Source of the DNA: Bradyrhizobium diazoefficiens USDA 110
GTDB taxonomy: Bacteria > Pseudomonadota > Alphaproteobacteria > Rhizobiales > Xanthobacteraceae
Length of the DNA stretch: 64,000 nucleotides
Direction of reading: 5' to 3'
Assembly: GCF_000011365.1 (NCBI RefSeq)
Contig: NC_004463.1
Span: forward strand, 6,124,001-6,188,000
Position 1 is the first letter of the stretch. Each line of letters opens with the position of its first letter. Made by a program: the position numbers and the translations under genes. Below, in pieces: positions 44,686 through 53,312 of the stretch. The notes under the pieces are model-generated. The model searched no databases. It was not told where the DNA came from and was given only the letters and a program-made list of their open reading frames with translations.

Positions 44686-45708
44686 ATGCTGTTTCCAACC
44701 ACGATCGCCGGCTCCTTGCCGAAGCCCGAATGGCTCGCCGAGCCCAACATGCTCTGGGCGCCCTGGAAGTCGCAAGGCGATGAGCTGCTCCGCGCCAAGC
44801 GGGACGCGACACTGATCTGGCTGAAGATCCAGGAGGACGCCGGCATCGACATCGTCACCGAGGGCGAGCAGGCCCGCCAGCATTTCGTGCACGGTTTCCT
44901 GGAGAAGATCGACGGCATCGATTTCGCCCACAAGGTCGAGATGGGCATCCGCAAGGACCGCTACAAGGCGATGGTGCCGCAGGTGGTCGCGCCGCTCCGG
45001 CTCAAGGGCCGCGTCCATGCCTTTGAGGCGCGCGTGGCGCGCACGCACACGAAGAAGAAGCTGAAATTCACCCTGCCCGGCCCGATGACCATCATCGATA
45101 CGATTGCCGATCGCTACTATGGCGACCGCGTCAAGATGGCCTTTGCGTTCGCCGAGCTGCTCAACGAGGAAGCCAAGGCACTCCAGGCCGACGGCGTCGA
45201 TCTCGTACAGTTCGACGAGCCTGCCTTCAACGTCTACATGGACGAGGTCAACGACTGGGGCATCAAGGCGCTGGAGCGCGCCGCGCAGGGGCTGACCTGC
45301 GCCACCGCCGTGCACATCTGCTACGGCTACGGCATCAAGGCCAACACCGACTGGAAGGAGACGCTCGGCGCACAGTGGCGGCAGTACGAGCAGATCTTCC
45401 CCGCGATCGACGCGAGCCCGATCCAGCAGGTCGCGATCGAGTGCCGCAATTCCAAGGTGCCGCTCGACCTGCTGGCGCTGCTCAAGACCAAGATCGTGCA
45501 GGCCGGCGTGATCGACGTCGCCAGCGACACGGTGGAGACCGCCGAGGACGTCGTGAAGGTGATCGACGCGGTGTCGAAATTCGTGCCCAAGAGCAACATC
45601 ATCGCCACCACCAATTGCGGCATGGCGCCGATGCGGCGCGAGATCGCCGAAGCCAAGCTGATGGCGCTCGGCGCAGGTGCCGCAATGGCGCGCGAGAAGC
45701 TGGGATGA
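44686..45708 (+). CDS. Stand-alone MetE catalytic-domain protein (cobalamin-independent methionine synthase-like)
   Basis: 340 residues, about half the length of full MetE (about 750). Only the C-terminal zinc/homocysteine domain is present. Candidate zinc ligands are His210 and Cys212 (VHICYGYG) and Cys311 (TNCGM), with Glu252 between. The start codon sits after a GCCGGGAGAG site. Such core-MetE proteins in bacteria and archaea take methyl groups from other donors; in proteobacteria the donor is usually unknown. No SAM riboswitch pattern was seen in the 109-base spacer upstream. Confidence 0.9.
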   Translation: MLFPTTIAGSLPKPEWLAEPNMLWAPWKSQGDELLRAKRDATLIWLKIQEDAGIDIVTEGEQARQHFVHGFLEKIDGIDFAHKVEMGIRKDRYKAMVPQVVAPLRLKGRVHAFEARVARTHTKKKLKFTLPGPMTIIDTIADRYYGDRVKMAFAFAELLNEEAKALQADGVDLVQFDEPAFNVYMDEVNDWGIKALERAAQGLTCATAVHICYGYGIKANTDWKETLGAQWRQYEQIFPAIDASPIQQVAIECRNSKVPLDLLALLKTKIVQAGVIDVASDTVETAEDVVKVIDAVSKFVPKSNIIATTNCGMAPMRREIAEAKLMALGAGAAMAREKLG

Positions 45709-45726
45709 TGACGGTAAGCCGCTGCG

Positions 45727-46344
45727 CTAGCTGCGCGCTGTCGGATGCAACGCAGGCCGATAGCCGGCGACGATTGCGCGCAGCGTAGAAGGCGGCGTCA
45801 GCAGCTTGGCTTCGGCGAGCTCGCGGTTAACTGCCGCATAGCCTGCCGGCGACCACAACAGCGCCCTGCCCCGCGCCACCAGAAAGCTCTCCTCGCCCTG
45901 CTGCACCATCGCGCCGTCGGGCAATTCTGCCAGCGACATCGGCAGCGCGTGCAGCTGCTTCCTGCCGCGATCAAGGCGCTCGCGATGCAGCGCGGCGTCG
46001 ATCGCCTTCGCGCTGACGTCGCTTGCAGCATTCCCCGCTTCCCACGCTCTGCGAAAGCGCCTGGCATCGTCGCGGCGACAGAAGAAACACGGCCGATGGC
46101 CCGCGGCAAACGAGGTGGCTTCGTCGAGGAAGAACAGCTCGGTCCAGCTCCGGCGCGCCATCACCGGGCGCCGCCAGCCGCGGAATTCGCAGAGGCAAGT
46201 AATCCAGGCCGGCGACGACCAGCGCTTCTTCAGAAGCGTCTTCGTCGCGGGATCGTGGATGATGCCGCGATTGCCGGTGAACATTCCGCGATGCGGGGTG
46301 GCGATGATCTCGCCGGTCGGCGTGACGCGATTTTGCAGGGGCAT
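45727..46344 (-). CDS. Conserved protein with CxxC motif, unknown function
   Basis: 205 residues. The N-terminus (MPLQNRVTPTGEI, GMFTGNRGIIHDP) and the cysteines (ITCLCEFRGWRR and RPCFFCRRDDA) look conserved and could bind a metal ion, but I recognise no named family. It ends in a helical region and a loosely ordered tail. Homologous hypothetical proteins are known to me in Rhizobiales. It converges with the MetE-like gene and lies next to a REP-type repeat. Confidence 0.75.
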   Translation of the reverse strand: MPLQNRVTPTGEIIATPHRGMFTGNRGIIHDPATKTLLKKRWSSPAWITCLCEFRGWRRPVMARRSWTELFFLDEATSFAAGHRPCFFCRRDDARRFRRAWEAGNAASDVSAKAIDAALHRERLDRGRKQLHALPMSLAELPDGAMVQQGEESFLVARGRALLWSPAGYAAVNRELAEAKLLTPPSTLRAIVAGYRPALHPTARS

Positions 46345-46366
46345 GGGTGCACGCCCGTTAAACTGA

Positions 46367-46466
46367 CGTCATTCCGGGGCGGTCCGCAGGACCGAACCCG
46401 GAATCTCGGGATTCCCTGGCGCGCAATTGCGCACCATAGTTCGATGCCTTGCATCGCCCCGGAATG
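46367..46466. repeat. REP-type repeat between the CxxC protein and gpt
   Basis: Opens CGTCATTCCGGGGCGGTCC and closes ATCGCCCCGGAATG, with the palindromic GCGCAATTGCGC in the middle. Ten bases before the gpt stop codon on the minus strand. Confidence 0.88.
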
Positions 46467-46476
46467 TCTCCGTCCC

Positions 46477-47019
46477 TCACGCCGCTCCGTCGCGGAGCGG
46501 CGGGTGATAGGACAGCGCGGTGTCCCAGGGGAAGAAGATCCAGGTGTCCTGCGACACCTCCGTGATGTAGGTGTCGACCAGCGGGCGCCCCTTCGGCTTG
46601 GCGTAGACCGTGGCGAAATGCGCATCGGGCAGCATCTCGCGCACCAGCTTGCCTGTCTTGCCGGTGTCGACGAGGTCGTCGACGATCAGGAGCCCCTTGC
46701 CGGTGCCGCCGCCGAGTTTCATCGCAGCTTCCGAGATGCCCTTGAGGACCTGAAGCTCGCCCTGCTTGTTGTGGTCGTAGCTGGCGATGCAGACCGTGTC
46801 GATCACGCGCACGCCGAGCTCGCGGGCCACGATCGCGGCCGGCACCAGGCCGCCGCGGGTAATCGCGATCACCGCGTGGAACGGACCGACCTCGTTGAGC
46901 CGCCAGGTCAGCGCGCGGCAATCCCGGTGGAACTGGTCCCACGAGACCGGAAAGGCCTTGCCTGCCCGCTCCTGCGCGCTCAGTTCCGGTGCTTCACCGC
47001 CCATCATCCTCTCCTGCAA
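46477..47019 (-). CDS. gpt: Xanthine phosphoribosyltransferase
   Basis: 180 residues. The type I phosphoribosyltransferase motif [19 protein letters not shown] binds [21 protein letters not shown] is the flexible-loop region before it. Alphaproteobacterial proteins of this kind are annotated as xanthine phosphoribosyltransferase and salvage xanthine or guanine to the nucleotide. The C-terminus ([15 protein letters not shown]) is typical. It lies upstream of the CxxC gene on the same strand, separated by a repeat, and follows the CinA-like gene after 23 bases. Confidence 0.93.
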   Translation of the reverse strand: MQERMMGGEAPELSAQERAGKAFPVSWDQFHRDCRALTWRLNEVGPFHAVIAITRGGLVPAAIVARELGVRVIDTVCIASYDHNKQGELQVLKGISEAAMKLGGGTGKGLLIVDDLVDTGKTGKLVREMLPDAHFATVYAKPKGRPLVDTYITEVSQDTWIFFPWDTALSYHPPLRDGAA

Positions 47020-47042
47020 ATCGTCGTCCGGCGGCCTTTCTG

Positions 47043-47780
47043 CTACCGGGTGATGTTCAATCCTGCCAGCATTTCCTTTACCGCGGCCATGGCTGCGGCG
47101 AGCTTATCCGCATCCCGCGAACGCACCACCAGATTGGTGTTCGGCTTCGAGTCCTCGTCCATGAAGGGATAGCTGCCGATGATGGTGTCGGGATGAGCGG
47201 CGGCGATCGCCCGCAGCGGGCTGCCGATGTCACCTTCCCGCGCATTGGCGCGGACCGATTCGGAGAGCATGCGCACGCCCGATTTCAGCTTGGGCGAGAC
47301 GATGTCCATCATCGCCTGCATGATCGAGGGGACGCCCGCCATGACAATGACATTGCCGATCTTGAAGCCGGGCGCGAGGATGGTCGCGCTCTGGATCAGC
47401 TCGGCGCCGTCGGGGATGCGGGCCATGCGCAGGCGGGCCTCGTTGAGATCCTGCTCGCTCCAGCGCTCGCGGAAACGGGCGACCACCTCCGGGTGATGGT
47501 CGATGCCGACGCCGAACGCCTTGGCGACGCTGTCGGCGGTGATGTCGTCATGGGTCGGCCCGATCCCGCCGGTGGTGAAGACATAGGTGTAGCGATGCCG
47601 CAGTGCATTCAATGCGGCGATGATGTCGTCCTCGTCGTCGGAGACGACCCGGACTTCCTTCAGGTCGATGCCGATATTGGTCAGGTATTCGGCAATGAAG
47701 CCGATATTCTTGTCCTTGGTCCGGCCGGACAGGATTTCGTCCCCAATGACCAGAATGCCCGCCGTGACGATCTCGCTCAT
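47043..47780 (-). CDS. CinA-like molybdopterin-binding (MoCF) domain protein
   Basis: 245 residues, only the N-terminal MoCF domain of Cin[24 protein letters not shown] and [14 protein letters not shown] are the family motifs. Full-length CinA also carries a C-terminal nicotinamide-nucleotide amidohydrolase domain, absent here. The short form is the usual one in Rhizobiales. It acts in the cytoplasm; pyrophosphatase activity on ADP-ribose-like compounds is known for some MoCF proteins. Its gene is divergent from the ATP-grasp operon. Confidence 0.9.
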   Translation of the reverse strand: MSEIVTAGILVIGDEILSGRTKDKNIGFIAEYLTNIGIDLKEVRVVSDDEDDIIAALNALRHRYTYVFTTGGIGPTHDDITADSVAKAFGVGIDHHPEVVARFRERWSEQDLNEARLRMARIPDGAELIQSATILAPGFKIGNVIVMAGVPSIMQAMMDIVSPKLKSGVRMLSESVRANAREGDIGSPLRAIAAAHPDTIIGSYPFMDEDSKPNTNLVVRSRDADKLAAAMAAVKEMLAGLNITR

Positions 47781-48057
47781 GCCTTAAGTCCCTCACCTGT
47801 AGCGCCGACTTTGCCGAGGTAACGCGTTGAAGTCACGCGGTTTTGCTGCCGAAATAAGCAGTCCTCAGCCATTTTTTCAGGCAAGCCGCCGGCCATCCCC
47901 GGTAAATGCTGCCAGTCCATGCTTATCGCGCTGGCCCGCCCCTTGCTACCACCTGAAAGTCATGCACTCTTGCCGCATGGCCAGGACGTTGCGGTCTTCA
48001 CCAAGGCCTGACGACCTGTCCAATGGCGCAACGCCTTGCGGGGACAAGTCGGGATCT

Positions 48058-49476
48058 ATGGCAGTCGCGTTTGATGAAATGAACATTCCCGGCGGGGACC
48101 TTCGCCCCGCCTATCAGGAGCTGGCTCGCTGGCTCAAGGAGACGCCTCCCGAGGCGCTCGAATATCGCCGCCAGGAAGCTGAGCTCCTGTTCCGCCGGAT
48201 CGGCATCACCTTCGCCGTCTACGGCGAATCCGAGTCGACCGAGCGCCTCATCCCCTTCGACGTGATCCCGCGGATCATGTCGGGCAAGGAATGGGCGCTG
48301 CTGGAGAAGGGCCTGAAGCAGCGCGTCCGCGCGCTCAACATGTTCCTGCGCGACATCTATCACGGCCGCGACATCCTCCGCGCCGAGGTCGTGCCCGACG
48401 ATCTGATCTTCCAGAACCCGGTCTTCCGCCCCGAGATGAACGGCCAGCAGGTGCCGCACGACGTCTACGTGCACATCGCCGGCATCGACATCGTCCGGGT
48501 CGACGCCGAGGACTTCATCGTGCTGGAGGACAATGCGCGCACGCCCTCGGGCGTGTCCTACATGCTGGAAAACCGCGAGATCATGATGCGGCTGTTTCCG
48601 GATCTGTTCGCCCGCCACCGGGTGGCGCCGGTCGAGCGCTATCCGGACGAACTGCTCGCGGCCTTGCGTTCGGTCGCGCCGCAAGGCGCTTCGGGCGAGC
48701 CGACGGTCGCCCTGCTCACGCCGGGCGTCTACAACTCCGCCTATTACGAGCACTCGTTCCTTGCCGACAAGCTTGGCATCGAGCTGGTCGAGGGCCGCGA
48801 CCTCATCATCAAGAACAACGAAGTGTTCATGCGGACGACCGAGGGGCTGAAACGCGTCGACGTGATTTATCGCCGCGTCGACGATGACTTCATCGACCCC
48901 CTCACCTTCCGCCCCGATTCCGTGCTCGGCGTGCCCGGGCTGATGTCGGCCTACGCGGCCGGCAACATCACCCTCGCTAATGCGGTCGGCACCGGCATCG
49001 CCGACGACAAGGCGATCTACTCCTACATGCCTGACATCGTGAAGTTCTATCTCGGCGAGGAGCCGATCCTGAAGAACGTGCCGACCTGGCGCTGCCGCGA
49101 GCCGAAGGACCTCGCCTATGTGCTGGACAACCTGAGTGAGCTCGTCGTCAAGGAAGTGCACGGCTCCGGCGGCTACGGCATGCTGATCGGCCCCGCCGCG
49201 ACGAAAGCGACCATCGAAGCGTTCCGCGAGAAGCTCAAGCGCGAGCCGGAAGGCTTCATCGCGCAGCCGACGCTGGCGCTCTCGACCTGCCCGACTTGTA
49301 CGGCCACCGGCCTTGCTCCGCGCCATGTCGACTTGCGGCCGTTCGTGCTGACCGGCAGCAAGAGCACTACGATCGTGCCGGGCGGACTCACACGCGTCGC
49401 GCTGAAGGAAGGCTCCCTGGTGGTGAATTCGAGCCAGGGCGGCGGCACCAAAGACACCTGGATTTTGGACGAGTAG
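48058..49476 (+). CDS. Circularly permuted type 2 ATP-grasp protein
   Basis: 472 residues from the ATG at 48058; the frame opens at 47827 but those residues are unlike the family. Family features: EYRRQEAELLFRRIGITFAVYGE near the start, EDFIVLEDNARTPSGVSYMLENR (nucleotide and metal site), KEVHGSGGYGMLIGP, and the strictly conserved end PGGLTRVALKEGSLVVNSSQGGGTKDTWIL. The ATP-grasp ligase folds amide or ester bonds using ATP. In many bacteria this gene stands with alpha-E, transglutaminase and Anbu genes; a peptide-tag ligase role is proposed, not shown. Start of the operon. Confidence 0.95.
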   Translation: MAVAFDEMNIPGGDLRPAYQELARWLKETPPEALEYRRQEAELLFRRIGITFAVYGESESTERLIPFDVIPRIMSGKEWALLEKGLKQRVRALNMFLRDIYHGRDILRAEVVPDDLIFQNPVFRPEMNGQQVPHDVYVHIAGIDIVRVDAEDFIVLEDNARTPSGVSYMLENREIMMRLFPDLFARHRVAPVERYPDELLAALRSVAPQGASGEPTVALLTPGVYNSAYYEHSFLADKLGIELVEGRDLIIKNNEVFMRTTEGLKRVDVIYRRVDDDFIDPLTFRPDSVLGVPGLMSAYAAGNITLANAVGTGIADDKAIYSYMPDIVKFYLGEEPILKNVPTWRCREPKDLAYVLDNLSELVVKEVHGSGGYGMLIGPAATKATIEAFREKLKREPEGFIAQPTLALSTCPTCTATGLAPRHVDLRPFVLTGSKSTTIVPGGLTRVALKEGSLVVNSSQGGGTKDTWILDE

Positions 49477-49480
49477 TCAG

Positions 49481-50425
49481 ATGCTGTCGCGTACCGCCGA
49501 AAACCTCTACTGGCTCGCCCGCTACGTCGAACGGGCCGAGTATCTCGCGCGCACCATCGATGCGACGCTGCGCGTCACCGCGCTTCCCGCTGCCTATATC
49601 GGCAAGACCAACGAATGGGACTCGGCGCTGCTGACCGCCGGCGTCGCCGCAAGCTTCTATCAGACCTATGAGGAAGCCAACGAGCACAACGTCGTCGAAT
49701 ACCTCTCGTTCTCGCCGAACAATCCGTCCTCGATCAGGAACTGCATCGAGGCGGCGCGGCTGAACTCGCGCTCGGTGCGCACCGCGCTCACCAGCGAGAT
49801 GTGGGACACCATCAACTCGGCCTGGATCGAATTGCAGGAGGTCTGGAGCAAGGGCACCTCGACGCGCGAGGACCTCGCAAAATTCCTGCGCTTCGTACAG
49901 GAGACTTCGCTGCGCTTCGACGGTTCGGCCTACCGGACCATGCTGCGCAACGACGCCTACTGGTTCTCGCGGATGGGCGTGCATCTGGAACGCGCTGACA
50001 ACACCGCGCGCATTCTCGACGTGAAGTACCACGTGCTGTTGCCCGAGGAAGAGCATGTCGGCGGCCCGCTCGACTTCTATCAGTGGAGCTCGATCCTGCG
50101 CTCGGTCTCGGCGCTGACCGCCTATCACTGGGTCTATCGCGAGACGCTGAAGCCCTGGTTGATTGCGGACCTGCTCATCCTCAACGACACGCTGCCGCGT
50201 TCGCTGGCCAGCTGCTACGGCAATCTCGTGCGCAACCTCGACCAGATCGGCGTCGCCTATGGCCGCCAGGGCCCGGCCCAGCGCCACGCCCGCGGCATCC
50301 GCAACCGGCTGGAACACAGCAATATGAACGACATTTTCCAGCATGGCGTGCATGAATTCATTCAGGAATTCATCGCGGACAATTCCAGGCTGGGCGAAAT
50401 CATCACGAAGCAGTATTTGATCTGA
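49481..50425 (+). CDS. Alpha-E domain protein
   Basis: 314 residues, mainly alpha helical. MLSRTAENLYWLARYVERAEYLARTIDATLRV is the hallmark N-terminus of the alpha-E family (formerly DUF403), in which an ERAEN-like helix recurs (here ERADNTARILDVKYH). The start is four bases after the ATP-grasp stop, so the two are coupled. The biochemical role is unknown; it is always found with the circularly permuted ATP-grasp and may act as its partner or as an adaptor. Cytoplasmic, no signal. Confidence 0.95.
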   Translation: MLSRTAENLYWLARYVERAEYLARTIDATLRVTALPAAYIGKTNEWDSALLTAGVAASFYQTYEEANEHNVVEYLSFSPNNPSSIRNCIEAARLNSRSVRTALTSEMWDTINSAWIELQEVWSKGTSTREDLAKFLRFVQETSLRFDGSAYRTMLRNDAYWFSRMGVHLERADNTARILDVKYHVLLPEEEHVGGPLDFYQWSSILRSVSALTAYHWVYRETLKPWLIADLLILNDTLPRSLASCYGNLVRNLDQIGVAYGRQGPAQRHARGIRNRLEHSNMNDIFQHGVHEFIQEFIADNSRLGEIITKQYLI

Positions 50426-50432
50426 TACACGC

Positions 50433-50535
50433 CGTCATTCCGGGATGGTCCGAAGGACCAGACCCGGAATCTCGAGATTCTCAGGTGCGCAATTGCGCAC
50501 CATAGTTCGGTGCTGTGCACCGCCCCGGAATGACG
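50433..50535. repeat. REP-type repeat inside the ATP-grasp/transglutaminase operon
   Basis: Opens CGTCATTCCGGGATGG and closes CGCCCCGGAATGACG. The centre holds CAGGTGCGCAATTGCGCACC. It starts seven bases after the alpha-E stop and ends 18 bases before the transglutaminase ATG, so the transcript of this conserved operon contains a large hairpin. Confidence 0.9.
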
Positions 50536-50553
50536 CCAGAACAACGGTCCACC

Positions 50554-51396
50554 ATGCGCCTGCGAATCCAGCACACCACGACCTATCGCTACGAGCCGCC
50601 GGCGACCAGCGTGATCCAGATCCTGCGCATGACGCCGTGCAGCCATGACGGGCAGTATGTGGCGGAATGGCAGATCGACGTCTCGACCGACACCAAGCTC
50701 GACACCCATGAGGACGCCTTCGGCAACGTCACCCATGTGCTGTCCTGCGGGCCCGTCGGCGATATCAAGATCACGGCCGAGGGCCTGATCGAAACCCACG
50801 ACACCGGCGGCGTGCTGCGCGGCGCCGACGAGCGCTTTCCGGCCGGCATGTTCCTGCGCACCACCGACCTCACCTCCGTCAATCCGGCCATGGCCGCAGT
50901 CGCGCGCCAGTTGCGCAGCGAGGCCGAGAGCGACACACTCGGGTTCCTGCACACGCTGATGAGCGAGATCGGCGACCACATGACGTTCGACGAGGATCCG
51001 ACCAACAGCGGCACGTCGGCGGCGGAAGCCTTCACGCTCAAGCGCGGGGTCTGCCAGGACTACGCGCATATCTTCATCGCCTGCGCCCGCACCGGCGGGG
51101 TGCCGGCGCGCTTCGTCTCCGGCCACTTTTTGCGCTCGGACGGCACGGTGCACCAGGATGCCGGCCATGCCTGGGCGGAGGCCTATGTCCCCGATCTCGG
51201 CTGGGTCGGCTTCGATCCCGCCAACAGCATCTGCGCCACCGACGCCCATGTCCGCGTCGCGATCGGGCTCGACTATCTCGGCGCAGCCCCCGTGCGCGGC
51301 ACCCGCTATGGCGGCGGCGCGGAGACGCTGTCGGTGGCCGTCAAGGTCGAGCAGGCCGGCCGCGGCGGGCAATCGCAGTCCCAGCGGCAGAGCTAA
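50554..51396 (+). CDS. Transglutaminase-like cysteine protease of the ATP-grasp/alpha-E operon
   Basis: 280 residues from the ATG at 50554; an ATG-like start at 50515 would run out of the repeat. An N-terminal beta-rich domain (RLRIQHTTTYRYEPPATSVIQILRMTP) precedes the transglutaminase core with Cys167 (KRGVCQDYAHIF), His205 (AGHAWAEAY) and Asp221 (GWVGFDPAN). No signal peptide, so cytoplasmic. It follows the alpha-E gene and precedes, at a distance, Anbu. The family could remove or form a peptide linkage made by the ATP-grasp enzyme (proposal). Confidence 0.93.
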   Translation: MRLRIQHTTTYRYEPPATSVIQILRMTPCSHDGQYVAEWQIDVSTDTKLDTHEDAFGNVTHVLSCGPVGDIKITAEGLIETHDTGGVLRGADERFPAGMFLRTTDLTSVNPAMAAVARQLRSEAESDTLGFLHTLMSEIGDHMTFDEDPTNSGTSAAEAFTLKRGVCQDYAHIFIACARTGGVPARFVSGHFLRSDGTVHQDAGHAWAEAYVPDLGWVGFDPANSICATDAHVRVAIGLDYLGAAPVRGTRYGGGAETLSVAVKVEQAGRGGQSQSQRQS

Positions 51397-51544
51397 ATCC
51401 GGCGAGATCGCGTCGCGAGACATCTGCGGCGTAATCAAGCCGCTACGTTACAGCTGTAATCCACGACCGCCGCGCTGAAACCGCCCCGTAGCACCATCTA
51501 TTCAACGTCTGTCGCGATCCGTTTCCGCAACAGAGGTTGAACAG

Positions 51545-52744
51545 ATGCAGCTTCACGAAAAAAACAAAAGCCATTCGGCGCCCCTGCGCGATCCCCACCA
51601 AGACATGCTGGTGGGCATCCGGGAGCTCGCTCCCGAGATCAAGGCACGTGCCGCCGAGATAGAAGCTGCACGCCGCATCCCGCCCGACCTGGTGGAGCGG
51701 CTGAGGTCGATCGGTCTCTTTCGGATGTTCGTGCCGCACAGCCATGGCGGGCTGGAGCTGGAGTTTCCGGCGGGACTGGAGGTCATCAAGACATTGGCCC
51801 GTCTCGACGGCTCGATCGGCTGGATCGCGGCTGTCGCCGGGGTCAGCAGCCTCTTCGTCGCCGCGTCGCCCCCGGAATTGTACAAGCGCGTCTACCAGGA
51901 CGGACCTGATACGGCGATCTGCGGCTCATCCCAGCCGGGTGGAACGGCAGAGCGCGTGGCCGACGGCTACCGCGTCAAGGGCCGCTGGCCGTTCGCCAGC
52001 GGTTGCATGCATGCGGACTGGATCGGCGGAATCTGCATTGTCACCGAAAATGGCAAACCGGTCCCCGGCCCGCAGGGCAAGCCACTGCTTCGCGCCGTTA
52101 TGCTGCCGGCTCGCGACTGGGAGATCGAGGACACCTGGCACGTGGCGGGGCTCGAGGGCACCGGCAGCCATCACGTCACGCTGCGGGAGACGCTGGTTCC
52201 CGAGGCCAATTTCTTCGATCTCGATGTTGCCCCGCGCCAGTCGGGTCCGCTCTATCGAGCATTGCGGCAATTGCTGCCGTTGGTGCACGGCGCATTTGTG
52301 GTAGGCATGGCCGAGAGCACCGTCGATGAACTGCTCGCGCTGGCCAATACCGGGAGGCAGCAATTGTATGCGGCTGTCCCGATGCGGGAGTCCGAGATAT
52401 TCCAGTACGAACTCGGCCGGATCTCCGCCGAGCTCGGGGCCGCGCAGGCGTTTCACGAGGTCCAGGCTGCCAGTCACTGGCGTCACGCGCTGGCCGGAAC
52501 GTTGAATGACGAAGACCTTGTCGTCGAAGGGACCCGATCGGCGACCTGGCTCGCCACGACCTGCGTCGGCATCGCCGACGCCTGCTTTAGCCTGGCCGGA
52601 AGCAGTGCGGTCTACGACAGCTCGCCGCTGCAGCGGCGCCTGCGTGACCTTCACGTCGCAGCACAGCACGCCCACGCGCAGCAGCGGCAATATGTCGATG
52701 TCGGCAAGCTGGCCTTGCGCCGCTCAACTGAACATGCCGGCTGA
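51545..52744 (+). CDS. Flavin-dependent monooxygenase of the acyl-CoA dehydrogenase fold
   Basis: 399 residues. It has an acyl-CoA dehydrogenase/HpaB-like fold: an N-terminal helical region with FRMFVPHSHGGLELE, a middle beta domain with DGYRVKGRWPFASGCMHADWIGG (substrate/flavin face), and a C-terminal helical domain. The catalytic Glu of true acyl-CoA dehydrogenases is not evident, which favours the two-component monooxygenase group (HsaA/DszC-like). Such enzymes need reduced flavin from a partner reductase; none is adjacent. It sits between the transglutaminase and Anbu genes. Confidence 0.85.
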   Translation: MQLHEKNKSHSAPLRDPHQDMLVGIRELAPEIKARAAEIEAARRIPPDLVERLRSIGLFRMFVPHSHGGLELEFPAGLEVIKTLARLDGSIGWIAAVAGVSSLFVAASPPELYKRVYQDGPDTAICGSSQPGGTAERVADGYRVKGRWPFASGCMHADWIGGICIVTENGKPVPGPQGKPLLRAVMLPARDWEIEDTWHVAGLEGTGSHHVTLRETLVPEANFFDLDVAPRQSGPLYRALRQLLPLVHGAFVVGMAESTVDELLALANTGRQQLYAAVPMRESEIFQYELGRISAELGAAQAFHEVQAASHWRHALAGTLNDEDLVVEGTRSATWLATTCVGIADACFSLAGSSAVYDSSPLQRRLRDLHVAAQHAHAQQRQYVDVGKLALRRSTEHAG

Positions 52745-52763
52745 CCACGTGGGGCGTGCTACA

Positions 52764-52791
52764 CTCGCAGGGTCAGATCAGACCCTGCGAG
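52764..52791 (+). promoter_or_regulatory. Perfect inverted repeat overlapping the ribosome-binding site
   Basis: An 11-base arm CTCGCAGGGTC (52764-52774) pairs with GACCCTGCGAG (52781-52791) across a six-base loop AGATCA. The right arm ends within GAGG (52789-52792), the ribosome-binding site of the gene at 52799. In RNA it would hide that site; as DNA it could be an operator. It is not followed by a T run, so it is not a plain terminator. Confidence 0.6.
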
Positions 52792-52798
52792 GACCCCC

Positions 52799-53206
52799 AT
52801 GGCGACCGTAAAGCTGCTTTCGGACCATGAGCTCTCCAGCGAGGCGCGCGCCGTTTTCGACGACATCCGCAAGGTGCGGCAGTCGGATTTCGTCAACAAT
52901 TTTTGGCGCGCGCTGGCGCATGATCCGAAGACGCTGCGGCGGACCTGGGAGAGCATCAAGGAGGTGATGGCGCCGGGGGCGCTCGATCCCAAGGTCAAGG
53001 AAATGCTCTATGCCGCGGTTTCGGTGGCGCATGGCTGCAGCTATTGCATCCATTCGCACACCGCCGGCGCACGAGCCAAAGGCATGACCGAGGCCGAATA
53101 TGGCGAGCTGCTCGCCATCGTCGGCATGGCTGCGGAGACGAACCGGCTGGTCACGGCGCTCGGCGTTCCCGTCGACGAGGCGTTTCTCGTCGGCGCCGCC
53201 GACTGA
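52799..53206 (+). CDS. Carboxymuconolactone decarboxylase family protein (AhpD-like)
   Basis: 135 residues. The AhpD/CMD redox motif is intact: CSYCIHSHTAG (Cys-x-x-Cys-x-x-x-His) in the second half, within AVSVAHGCSYC. AhpD-like proteins reduce disulphides or peroxides using the two cysteines. No lipoic-acid partner gene is nearby. It lies between the monooxygenase-like gene and Anbu, and has a strong inverted repeat over its ribosome-binding site. GAGGA is six bases before the ATG. Confidence 0.9.
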   Translation: MATVKLLSDHELSSEARAVFDDIRKVRQSDFVNNFWRALAHDPKTLRRTWESIKEVMAPGALDPKVKEMLYAAVSVAHGCSYCIHSHTAGARAKGMTEAEYGELLAIVGMAAETNRLVTALGVPVDEAFLVGAAD

Positions 53207-53220
53207 GGTCAGCCGTCGCG

Positions 53221-53249
53221 CCCGGGAATGACGACCTCATCCCGGGAAT
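53221..53249. repeat. Partial REP-like repeat before Anbu
   Basis: CCCGGGAATGACG (53221-53233) and CCCGGGAAT (53241-53249) are direct copies of the core of the CGTCATTCCGGG repeats; CCCGGGAATGA and CTCATCCCGGG also form an imperfect inverted pair. It looks like a degraded copy, 64 bases before the Anbu start. Confidence 0.5.
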
Positions 53250-53312
53250 TGGGGTTGGAGCGGCCCCCGAAATTGGCTAGTAATTCCGCGCAAACGCGTT
53301 CGGGGACTGGAA

